A stretch of 33,617 nt of DNA from Caldisphaera sp. (GTDB lineage: Archaea; Thermoproteota; Thermoprotei_A; Sulfolobales; Acidilobaceae): assembly GCF_023256325.1 (NCBI RefSeq), contig NZ_JAGDXI010000028.1, positions 3,198 through 36,814 on the forward strand. Direction: 5' to 3'. The position numbers and the translations under genes are program-made. A model generated the notes under the pieces. It searched no databases, had not been told where the DNA came from, and saw only the letters and a list, made by a program, of their open reading frames with translations. Position 1 is the stretch's first letter, and the number at the start of each line of letters is the position of its first letter. Below, piece after piece: positions 1 to 8,652 of the stretch.

Positions 1-712
1 CGCGGCCATGGGGCAGAAGCCGGGCCGTAAGGTCCGGTGGACCCGTGACCGATGCAGATCCCGGTGGTAGTAGCAGCGAAGAGGGGTGGGAACCCCCTCC
101 GCCGGAAAGGACAAGGATTCCATGGCAACGATAATCAGCCATGGGTTAGCCGGTCCTAAGGTGGGGCCTAATTGGTACCTGCCGAAAGGGAAACGGGTTA
201 ATATTCCCGTGCCGTGGGGGTAGGTTTCGCGGTAACGCAAGCCCCATCTCCGACGCCTCGGGATAGGGTGGGCGGGGGAATACCCCGCTTAACCGCTGAA
301 GGCCGGGGAGTGCCGTAATGGCGAGAACCGGCTGAAGGCGGGAATAGCCGGGCCTTGAGCCTGGTCCACTCGACTCCTGGGGCCCATGAAAAGGAGATGG
401 GGAACGAGCCTCCACGACCGTACCGAGAACCGACACAGGTGTTCCTGGGTGAGAAGCCCAAGGCGGCTCGGGTGACCCCGGGCCAGGGAACTCGGCAAAT
501 TAGCCCTGTAACTTCGGGAGAAGGGGTGCCCGCGGCTCTGGTGTTTTCCCACTGGAACCGCGGGTCGCAGTGACAAGGGGGACCTGACTGTTTAACAAAA
601 ACATAGGTCCCCGCTAGCCCGTAAGGGTGTGTACGGGGGCTGAATCCTGGCCACTGGCGGTACGTGAAACCCGGGTTCAACCGGGCTAAGCGCCGCTGAA
701 GGCCGGGGGTAA

Positions 713-755
713 ACTCCACTGACTCGTCCTCAATGGGCGGGTGGTGGGGGCCTAG
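713..755 (+). other. 43-nt insertion in 23S helix 69 loop, probable micro-intron
   Basis: Conserved 23S sequence reads GTAACTCTGACC in this loop (about E. coli 1911-1921). Here GTAA ends at 712 and CTCTGACC resumes at 756. The 43 nt between fold into a hairpin: CTCCAC (714-719) with GTGGGG, and ACTCGTCC with GGGCGGGT, closing a short TCAAT loop, with some G-U pairs. The flanking exons can pair as the normal helix 69 stem (GGGT with ACCC). The loop contacts tRNA and the decoding centre, so I infer that the insert is removed by the archaeal splicing endonuclease and ligase. I could not draw a perfect bulge-helix-bulge by eye. Confidence 0.75.
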
Positions 756-770
756 CTCTGACCCTCTTAA

Positions 771-1003
771 CGGGTCCCTGGCAAGGAATGTTTAGAATTA
801 ATTAAAAATGTGAAAATAAAATGATACATGAGGAAGAGGAGGATTTTAAGGAGGACTATATTATTGGTTAAGATAATTGAGAAGACCAGGCAGCCTAATA
901 CCTACGCATATGTTACAGCTATCAAAGATTGGTGAATTGTATTTTAAGAGAAGCACCAGTACCGGTTATTAGTCTTTAATCTATTGCCAGGGCCCGGGAG
1001 GAA
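771..1003 (+). other. 233-nt intron in 23S rRNA at about E. coli 1927
   Basis: The conserved CTCTTAAGGTAGCC is split after CTCTTAA (770) and resumes at GGTAGCC (1004). Because AA occurs at both ends, the boundaries may shift by up to 2 nt. The ends pair in a long helix: CGGG (771-774) and CCCTGGCAA (776-784) with TTGCCAGGG (984-992) and CCCG (993-996), leaving T775 bulged. The 199 nt inside are A+T rich and clearly not rRNA. Introns near this site are known in other crenarchaeal 23S genes, often with a homing endonuclease gene; here only a very short reading frame remains. Confidence 0.9.
828..935 (+). pseudogene. Short reading frame in the 23S intron, possible homing-endonuclease relic
   Basis: A 35-codon frame begins at ATG 828 and stops at TGA 933-935. 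Within it an AAGGAGG element (848-854) precedes an in-frame TTG at 864, which would give a 24-residue peptide ending in ...VTAIKDW. I see no LAGLIDADG motif and the length is far below a working homing endonuclease (at least about 150 residues). The position inside an rRNA intron and the ribosome-binding-like element suggest the remains of an endonuclease gene, but chance cannot be excluded. Confidence 0.3.
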
Positions 1004-1027
1004 GGTAGCCAAATGCCTTGCCGGGTA

Positions 1028-1068
1028 TGGGCTAGTGGTGGGTATGGTTCCCACCCTAGCCTCTCGAT
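1028..1068 (+). other. 41-nt insertion in 23S rRNA at about E. coli 1951, probable micro-intron
   Basis: The conserved GCCGGGTAAGTTCCGGC is split after GGGTA (1027) and resumes at AGTTCC (1069). The insert is a near-perfect hairpin: GGCTAG (1030-1035) with CTAGCC (1056-1061) and GGTGGG with CCCACC, one bulged T, and a loop of about 7 nt. This is the same site as the intron of Desulfurococcus mobilis that encodes I-DmoI, but here no room exists for a protein gene. The flanking exons pair as the normal helix 71 (GCCGG with CCGGC), so the insert sits at the tip of an essential helix and is inferred to be spliced out. Confidence 0.8.
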
Positions 1069-1691
1069 AGTTCCGGCGTGCATGAATGGATCAACGAGGT
1101 CCCCACTGTCCCGGCCCGGGGCCCGGCGAACCCACCTCCGGGTGCAGAGTCCTGGGACCCCCGACGGGGCGAGAAGACCCTGTGGAGCTTTACTGCAGCC
1201 CGTCGTTGGGGTGCGGGAGGGGGTGCATAGTGTAGGTGGGAGCAATGAAGCGCGGTCTCCGGGCCGCGCGGATGCGCCAATGAAACACCACCCACTCTCT
1301 CCCGCACCCCTAACCTCGGGTAGCACTCGGGGGACAGCGGCGGGTGGGCAGTTCGGCTGGGGCGGCACACCCCTGAAAGGATATCAGGGGTGCCCAAAGC
1401 TCGGCTCAGGCGGGTCAGAACTCCGCCGTAGAGGGTAAGGCCAAATGCCGGGCTGACTGCGCCCTTGAACGCAAGGGGCGCAGGGGGGAAACCCGGGCCT
1501 AACGAACGCTCGTGCCCCCACCAGTGGGGGCCGGGCATGACAGAAAAGTTACCCCAGGAGTAACCGGCTCGTCGCGGGTGAGAGTTCCCATCGACCCCGC
1601 GGTTTGGTACCCAGACGTCGTCTCTTCCCATCCTGGGGGTGCAGCAGCCCCCAAGGGTGGGGCTGCCCGCCCATTAAAGGGGAACGTGAGA

Positions 1692-1726
<35 letters not shown>

Positions 1727-2036
1727 CCCGCAGGAGGTGTCGGCCGTCTGAGGGGGAGGTACCCCTAGTACGAGAGGAACGGGGTGCCGCGGCCTCTAGT
1801 GTACCGGTTGTCCTGGTGGGCAACGCCGGGCAGCCACGCCGTAAGGGGTTATCGCTGAAAGCATCTAAGCGAGAACCCTGACCCGAAAAGAGACGGCCAT
1901 CTGCCTTCCAGCGCAAGCTGGAGGACAGCGAGGGCTCCCGTAAAATACGGGTTTGATGGGGTGGGGGTGTAAGTCGCGAGGGCGAAAGCTCGAGCGATTC
2001 AGCCTGCCACTCCCAACAGCCCGAGGCTGCAGGTCA

Positions 2037-2152
2037 ACCTTGGGCTGGTGCTAGTTGGCTCCTGGTTGGGCTGGATGTGGAGGACAAATCTAATCAACAG
2101 GTTAAAAACAGGGTGGCGCATTTATTAAATAAAAATTATATTGCAAAAATTA
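2037..2152. other. 23S 3' spacer and convergent terminator region
   Basis: The first ~70 nt are still G+C rich with several GGCTGG/GGTTGG-like repeats (about 2043-2075) and probably carry the 3' strand of the 23S processing stem; the partner strand is outside the window. From 2115 on the DNA is A+T rich with T runs near 2147-2160 that could end transcription from both sides, since the facing gene also ends here. No gene is seen. Confidence 0.5.
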
Positions 2153-3502
<1,350 letters not shown>

Positions 3503-3511
3503 TCAGAATCA

Positions 3512-3519
3512 CATATATT
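3512..3519 (+). promoter_or_regulatory. TATA box for the M20 amidohydrolase gene
   Basis: ATATATTA lies 24-31 nt before the GTG at 3543, the usual distance from TATA box to transcription start in archaea, so the mRNA would be leaderless. It sits in the 64-bp divergent spacer. Confidence 0.5.
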
Positions 3520-3542
3520 AGCAAACAGTAAATTTTAAGTGG

Positions 3543-4787
3543 GTGGTGAATGTGGACGAAGATTTTGTTGTAAAGGTTACCTCGGATTTAATAAAAATCA
3601 ACTCTCAAAACCCACCAGGTTATACTAAGGGCGTTGTTGATTATATAAAAGATTTACTTAATGACAATGGAATTAAATTCGAGATTTATGAATTTGAAAA
3701 AAACAAGCAAAACCTGATTGCTAAAATAGGAAATGGATCACCAACACTTATATTAAATGGTCATATGGATGTCGTTCCTCCAGGAGATGAGAGCAAGTGG
3801 ATTTATGATCCTTTTTCGGGCAAAATAGTTGATGATAAAATTTTTGGAAGAGGAGCAACTGATATGAAAGGAGGTTTAGCTACTATACTTGTTGCTACAC
3901 TACAGTTATCAGATATCATAGAAAAATCAACAGGTTCATTAATTTTTGTAGCATCTGCTGATGAAGAAGTTGGTGGTCATGCTGGTATGCAAGGGTTAGT
4001 GAAAAATAATTTAATTAAAGGAGATGCTGCGTTAATAGCTGAGCCATCAGGCTATAATAGGGTTTCTATAGGTGAAAAAGGTCTTTGCCAAACAAAGATT
4101 CTAACTAAAGGAATACCATCTCATGGAAGTATGCCAGTACTTGGAGAAAATGCCATATTAAATATGTACAAAGCCATAAATATAGCAAAAGAAACTATTG
4201 ATGAACTTAATTCTAAAATAATTATTCCAACTGATGTTGAATTTGCCATAAAGGAAACATCAAAAACTTATGAATCGGTTATAAAAGAAAAGAAACTAAA
4301 CATTTCTGTTGAAGATATCGAAAAGCAACTCAAATCAGTGTCATTTAATCCAGGTGTTATAAAAGGAGGAAGTAAGATTAACATGGTTCCAGATTATTGT
4401 GAGTTGGAATTAGATATGAGGACTCCACCAGGCTGTAATTGCGAGAATGTAAGAAATCTATTAAAAAATAAACTTAATGGAATTGCAGAAATATATCCTA
4501 TAGACACAAGCGAATCAAACTTCACCTCAACAGAAGAGAGAATTACTAAAATAGCATTAAATTCTGTAGAAAAAATTCTAAATAAAAAACCTGAACTTCA
4601 TATAGAATCAGGAGCAACTGATGGGAGATACCTAAGAGCAATAGGAATACCAACTATTATATATGGTCCGGGAGAACTATTTTTAGCTCATTCATATAAC
4701 GAATACGTCAAAGTTTATGATTTAAAAATGGCGTTAAAAGTAACAAAAAATATTATAACAGAATTTCTTAATATAAAAAGTAGTTGA
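3543..4787 (+). CDS. M20-family amidohydrolase (ArgE/DapE-like)
   Basis: A zinc-dependent deacylase/peptidase of the M20 family (414 residues). Metal ligands can be placed: H74 in GHMDVVPP, D107 in GATDMKGG, E142 with catalytic E141 in DEEVGG, E167 in AEPSG, and H383 in AHSYNEY. The dimerisation/lid domain between about residues 178 and 290 carries the usual histidine in PSHGSMP (H194). Family members remove acetyl, succinyl or other acyl groups from amino acids (acetylornithine, succinyl-diaminopimelate) or cleave dipeptides. Sequence alone does not fix the substrate, and no arginine or lysine operon is adjacent. The start is GTG at 3543 (a second GTG at 3546 and one at 3552 are alternatives); the TATA position favours 3543. 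Confidence 0.9.
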   Translation: MVNVDEDFVVKVTSDLIKINSQNPPGYTKGVVDYIKDLLNDNGIKFEIYEFEKNKQNLIAKIGNGSPTLILNGHMDVVPPGDESKWIYDPFSGKIVDDKIFGRGATDMKGGLATILVATLQLSDIIEKSTGSLIFVASADEEVGGHAGMQGLVKNNLIKGDAALIAEPSGYNRVSIGEKGLCQTKILTKGIPSHGSMPVLGENAILNMYKAINIAKETIDELNSKIIIPTDVEFAIKETSKTYESVIKEKKLNISVEDIEKQLKSVSFNPGVIKGGSKINMVPDYCELELDMRTPPGCNCENVRNLLKNKLNGIAEIYPIDTSESNFTSTEERITKIALNSVEKILNKKPELHIESGATDGRYLRAIGIPTIIYGPGELFLAHSYNEYVKVYDLKMALKVTKNIITEFLNIKSS

Positions 4788-4849
4788 AAAAAATTTTTAT
4801 GTAGAAAGATTTTTATACTACTAAATTTATAATATATTTGGTGAAAGAA

Positions 4850-5437
4850 ATGATAGATGTTGGAGTACAGGCACCTGAATTTAAATCTAGGGCTTATTTC
4901 CCTGCAGAAAATAAGGTTAAAGAAATAAAACTTAGCGATTATAAAGGAAAATGGGTTATACTAACATTCCATCCAGGAGACTTTACATTTGTATGTGCAA
5001 CAGACTTAGAGGCATTCCAGGCACATTATGAAAAGTTTAAGGAAAACAATGCTGAAATACTAGGTATTAGCACTGATTCAGTATATTCGCATAAAGTTTG
5101 GGTAGAAACAAGCCCGAGAGTTAGCAAAGTTAAATTCCCCTTAGTTGACGACATTAAAAAAGAAATTTCATCAGCTTATGGATTCTTGAATCCAACAAGC
5201 GGTATGACTAGAAGGGGAACAGTAATAATAAATCCAGATGGCATAGTTGAGTATGTTTCCGTATTTAATGATAGGCTTGGCAAAGATGTCCCACACATAT
5301 ATAATGCATTTATAAACCTAAAATATCTGTATGAACATCCACCAAAACCAGAAGAATTCGATATAATAGCAGCCAACAAGGGAGAAGGGTTCCAATCTAT
5401 AAGGATAAGAATACCTGATAGCATTGGAAAACTATAA
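4850..5437 (+). CDS. Peroxiredoxin, AhpC/Prx6 type, single cysteine
   Basis: A thiol peroxidase that reduces H2O2 and organic hydroperoxides. The peroxidatic site is in HPGDFTFVC (C49 from the chosen ATG), with the threonine two turns upstream and the conserved arginine in TRRGTVI. The C-terminal domain (about 150-195) is the long arm typical of Prx6/AhpC enzymes. No second cysteine exists anywhere in the protein, so it should act as a 1-Cys enzyme needing an outside thiol. The ATG at 4850 has GGTGA at 4840-4844, the ribosome-binding element used by several genes here; TTG 4838 and GTG 4841 in the same frame are possible, and a TATA-like TTTATAC at 4812-4818 would fit a start at 4841. Next to Mrp on the same strand. 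Confidence 0.93.
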   Translation: MIDVGVQAPEFKSRAYFPAENKVKEIKLSDYKGKWVILTFHPGDFTFVCATDLEAFQAHYEKFKENNAEILGISTDSVYSHKVWVETSPRVSKVKFPLVDDIKKEISSAYGFLNPTSGMTRRGTVIINPDGIVEYVSVFNDRLGKDVPHIYNAFINLKYLYEHPPKPEEFDIIAANKGEGFQSIRIRIPDSIGKL

Positions 5438-5487
5438 CCTTTTTTATATATAAGGATATAATTCTTTTCCTTTTTATAATATTTTTG

Positions 5488-6417
5488 GTGTCTAGATTGA
5501 GCTTTAGAATTAAGAACGAGGAATTTAAAGAAAAATCTTCAAAGACAGCGGCTTACGATTATAAAGAACAAGCCCAAAGAATGAAAGCAATGCAGGATGA
5601 GCAGAAAAAAGTAGTTGAAAAAATGAAAAAAATACCGTATAAAATTGCAATTCTTAGCAGTAAAGGTGGTGTAGGGAAATCCTTTGTCACTTCAAATCTG
5701 GCAATAGCTCTCAGCTCATTAGGTAAAAATGTGGCTATATTAGATGCTGACTTCCATGGACCAAGCATACCAAAAATGCTTGGTGTAAACCTATCAAAGG
5801 GCTTATTAGCTAAGGATGATGGTTCAATAATTCCAGCTATAAGTAAGCATGGAGTAAAAGTAATTTCAGTAGGTCTAATGCTACCTCAAGAAGATACTCC
5901 AGTTATTTGGAGAGGTTCCATAAAGACTACTGCTATAAGACAGCTATTAGCATATACCGATTGGGAAGGAGTGGAATACCTTTTAATAGATCTTCCTCCA
6001 GGGACGGGCGACGAGCAATTAACAATTGCACAAATAATACCACATTTAACTGGATTTTTACTAGTAACTATACCAAGTGAAGTTTCAAAATATGTAGTAA
6101 AGAAAGCAGCAAATTTCGCTCAAAAGCTAAATGTACCTATTATAGGAATCGTAGAAAACATGAGCTATTTTAAATGCGATGATGGAAAAACATATTATAT
6201 CTTTGGAAAGGGGGCTGCAGAAGAAATTTCTAAAGAATATAACATACCATTCTTAGGGAAAATACCAATCGATCCAAAAATAAGAGAAAGCAACGATAAT
6301 GGTATAGCATTCTTTATAGATTACCCTGATTTAGAAGCATCTAAAATGTTTATGGAAATATCAAAGAAGTTTATGGATATAGTTGAAAACAAAGAAAAGA
6401 AAATTGAATCTGCATAA
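5488..6417 (+). CDS. Mrp/NBP35-family P-loop ATPase (iron-sulfur carrier)
   Basis: A MinD/Mrp-type ATPase that binds and hands on [4Fe-4S] clusters in the cytosol. The deviant Walker A KGGVGKS is at 59-65, followed by DADFHGPSIPKMLG, the switch segment DLPPGTGDEQLT (about 168-179) and ENMSYF near 223-228. An N-terminal charged helix (about 15-50) precedes the ATPase core. Family members normally carry a CxxC pair just after NMSYF that bridges the cluster between two subunits; here the segment reads YFKCDDGKTYY, leaving one cysteine (C230), which is the only cysteine in the protein. The start is uncertain: TTG 5485, GTG 5488 or TTG 5497; the last has GGTG seven bases upstream. It converges on the ribosomal-protein genes with 9 bp between. 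Confidence 0.9.
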   Translation: MSRLSFRIKNEEFKEKSSKTAAYDYKEQAQRMKAMQDEQKKVVEKMKKIPYKIAILSSKGGVGKSFVTSNLAIALSSLGKNVAILDADFHGPSIPKMLGVNLSKGLLAKDDGSIIPAISKHGVKVISVGLMLPQEDTPVIWRGSIKTTAIRQLLAYTDWEGVEYLLIDLPPGTGDEQLTIAQIIPHLTGFLLVTIPSEVSKYVVKKAANFAQKLNVPIIGIVENMSYFKCDDGKTYYIFGKGAAEEISKEYNIPFLGKIPIDPKIRESNDNGIAFFIDYPDLEASKMFMEISKKFMDIVENKEKKIESA

Positions 6418-6426
6418 TTTAAAAAA

Positions 6427-6681
6427 TTATAGCAATCCAAACTTTGTAGCTATATCAGTTGCTTTGTATTCTTTTGATAACCTTACCATAGCCTTCTTTT
6501 CTCCTCTAGGAGTTATAAGAGTCTTAACAGACTCTACCTTAACGTTATATAAGTTTTCTATGGCTTCCCTAATTTTTTGCTTATTTGCATCTCTTGCAAC
6601 AATAAAAGTTAATGTGTTGCTTTCTTCCATTAATCTTGATGCCTTTTCACTCATAACTATCTTTAAAATAATTTCTTCCAT
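6427..6681 (-). CDS. rpl23: Large ribosomal subunit protein uL23
   Basis: An 84-residue protein with the uL23 fold, which binds 23S domain III near the exit of the nascent-peptide tunnel and docks SRP. Recognisable are the N-terminal MSEKAS segment, TFIVARDANKQKI and the C-terminal region VKTLITPRGEKKAMVRL. Length is normal for archaea. The ATG lies 2 nt after the uL4 stop, and the stop codon of uL4 is part of GGTGATTAA, whose GGTGA serves as the ribosome binding site for this gene. It is the last gene of this three-gene operon: uL2, the usual next gene, is absent, and the facing gene is Mrp. Confidence 0.95.
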   Translation of the reverse strand: MEEIILKIVMSEKASRLMEESNTLTFIVARDANKQKIREAIENLYNVKVESVKTLITPRGEKKAMVRLSKEYKATDIATKFGLL

Positions 6682-6683
6682 AT

Positions 6684-7511
6684 TTAATCACCTAAACTAA
6701 ATCTCTTACCTAAATAATTTAATGCTTCAGTAGTTATTACAGTCAGCCTCCCTGGTACACCTCCAGGAGACAAATGAATAACACTAACAATTTCTGGCTT
6801 AACTACATCAACACCAGGCATATTTATAACAGCTCTTGCAAACGGAGACTTATAATCTTCGACTATGAATAATATACTTTTAACTCCTTTGTAAGTTCTA
6901 CCTCTCATCTTCCCCTTTCCAGCCCTTACTTTTATTCTTTCTGAAGCTCTTTCTATATCTTTATAGACACCTATTTTAGTTAGAAATTCCTTAGCATCTT
7001 TTGTTTTCTTTATCTCGTTTAAAACATCTGAACTAATTACTAAGGGTACTGTCTTAGCATCAAATTCATGCCCTCTCTCTTTAACTAAATCTAATATAGC
7101 TGTTGCAGCTAATGAACTCATAATAGCTAACCTTTTTTCCTTTTTATTTATATCTTCATATATTTTTTCATCTAATCTTGGTGGAAATGCAGCTCTACCT
7201 TTCCTAACCATAGGTGCAAATGCAGCTCTCATTCCTCCTTTTATCCTAGGAACTCTAGCGACACCATGACCAATTCCTATGCTCCTAGCTGTAGTCCTCT
7301 TACCAGCCATAGGATCCCTAGCTTTTGGTTGAATAGATGCAGTAAATTCGCTTAAAAATGCCCTTAATATTAAATCTCTCCTTACAGGCATTCTAAAAAC
7401 ATCAGGTAATTCTATCTGTCCGTCTTCTTCTCCTTTTACATTATATTTACTAACTGATACTTTAGGAGACAAATAAAATATCATTGAAGAATTAATTGTC
7501 GCCATAATCAT
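6684..7511 (-). CDS. rpl4: Large ribosomal subunit protein uL4
   Basis: A 275-residue archaeal/eukaryotic-type uL4 (formerly L1e). The long extended loop that lines the peptide exit tunnel is visible as RTTARSIGIGHGVARVPRIKG (about 70-90), followed by the basic segment with RKGRAAFPPR. The C-terminal part has the SPFARAVINMPGVDVV element. The ATG at 7511 overlaps the uL3 stop in ATGA (translational coupling); ATG at 7505 would be an alternative start. Second gene of the uL3-uL4-uL23 operon. Confidence 0.95.
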   Translation of the reverse strand: MIMATINSSMIFYLSPKVSVSKYNVKGEEDGQIELPDVFRMPVRRDLILRAFLSEFTASIQPKARDPMAGKRTTARSIGIGHGVARVPRIKGGMRAAFAPMVRKGRAAFPPRLDEKIYEDINKKEKRLAIMSSLAATAILDLVKERGHEFDAKTVPLVISSDVLNEIKKTKDAKEFLTKIGVYKDIERASERIKVRAGKGKMRGRTYKGVKSILFIVEDYKSPFARAVINMPGVDVVKPEIVSVIHLSPGGVPGRLTVITTEALNYLGKRFSLGD

Positions 7512-8545
7512 ACACCCTGCTTACTTGATAAACTAATATAAGTAATTTGAGGCTTCTTAATTCCCATAGTTAAATACCATACAGGAGGCCTTATTGGGTA
7601 TCTTAATACTACAGGCCTCTTAACAGTTCCTGGTATTGAACCGTCTAGTATAATGTAAGAACTTTTAACGACTCCATAATTAACAAATCCTCCCGATGGA
7701 GTTATTTTAAGTCCATCATCACCTATATCTAATATTCTTTTATTATATTCAGTTCTTCTGTGGAATCCCAATTGGCCTGGCGATGGATTTTCCCACCAAG
7801 TCCCTAATCCGTGACTTCTCGCTCCTATTTTTCTGCTTCCTTTTCTGTGCTTCGTCCACCTCGGCAATTGCTTTGCTCCAGCTCTTTTGATAACGCCTTG
7901 CCATCCTTTACCTTTAGTGACAGCTAAAACGTCTACTACTTGGCCTATTTGGAATACATCCTTTACTGATACCTGTTGGCCAAGTTTACTTATAGCAAAG
8001 TCCAAAGCTTTTTTGACATCATTTGAAGGAGTATTAACTTTCACTTCTATTACATCAGGTTTCTTCTTGCTTAGACCACCAGTTAACTTTGGCTGCGAAG
8101 CTATAAGGACTCTTATTTCTTTTAGTTCACTTAAGCTTTTCTGTAACTCTTTTATAGATCCTTCAGTATCAAAGTTACCTAATGTACTTATTCTTCTTTC
8201 AAGCTCTAAATCCTCAGGTACTTTACTCCAAGCCTCAGTCAACGGATATAGACCTTTATTTGTATCTAAAGCATATCCCCTAACAGCTAAAACATATACA
8301 GGAGGAACTTCAACAACTGTTACAGGCTTCATTACTTCTTTTCCATATGTTGGTAAACCTTGTCTATTTTCTATCATAAATATGTGTGTCATTCCTACCT
8401 TATATCCGATAAAACCTAAAAGTTTTGGCTCTTGAATTGATAGTACAGGCCATGATTTAATTCTTGGTACAAATTCTTCTGCTCTTTGTCTAGGGTAGAA
8501 TCCTAGGCTACCACGACGTGCTGCTGATTTCTTACGATGCCCCAT
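7508..8545 (-). CDS. rpl3: Large ribosomal subunit protein uL3
   Basis: An archaeal uL3, whose central extension reaches close to the peptidyl-transferase centre. The start MGHRKKSAARRGSLGF is typical of archaeal/eukaryotic uL3, so ATG 8545 is preferred over the in-frame GTG at 8554. An AAAGGTG element precedes it. The WTKHRKGSRKIGARSHG segment and the GQLGFHRRTEYN segment are the family's hallmark 'W-finger' region. A TATA-like TTTATAAA lies near 8583-8590. First gene of the operon; upstream is RtcB. Because the 23S rRNA here has substitutions in the catalytic centre, the uL3 residues that approach it deserve comparison with relatives. Confidence 0.95.
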   Translation of the reverse strand: MGHRKKSAARRGSLGFYPRQRAEEFVPRIKSWPVLSIQEPKLLGFIGYKVGMTHIFMIENRQGLPTYGKEVMKPVTVVEVPPVYVLAVRGYALDTNKGLYPLTEAWSKVPEDLELERRISTLGNFDTEGSIKELQKSLSELKEIRVLIASQPKLTGGLSKKKPDVIEVKVNTPSNDVKKALDFAISKLGQQVSVKDVFQIGQVVDVLAVTKGKGWQGVIKRAGAKQLPRWTKHRKGSRKIGARSHGLGTWWENPSPGQLGFHRRTEYNKRILDIGDDGLKITPSGGFVNYGVVKSSYIILDGSIPGTVKRPVVLRYPIRPPVWYLTMGIKKPQITYISLSSKQGV

Positions 8546-8652
8546 CTTTAGCACCTTTTCAAGGCTGTAGGGGTGTATCTAGTTTATAAAGCTTTACTTA
8601 AAAATAAAAATGATTTTCAATTATCTCTATACATAAAAGACCATAACAGGTT

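Noticed and set aside
2037-2152. 5S rRNA or another stable RNA after 23S
   Set aside because: No 5S-like fold or conserved 5S sequence was seen.
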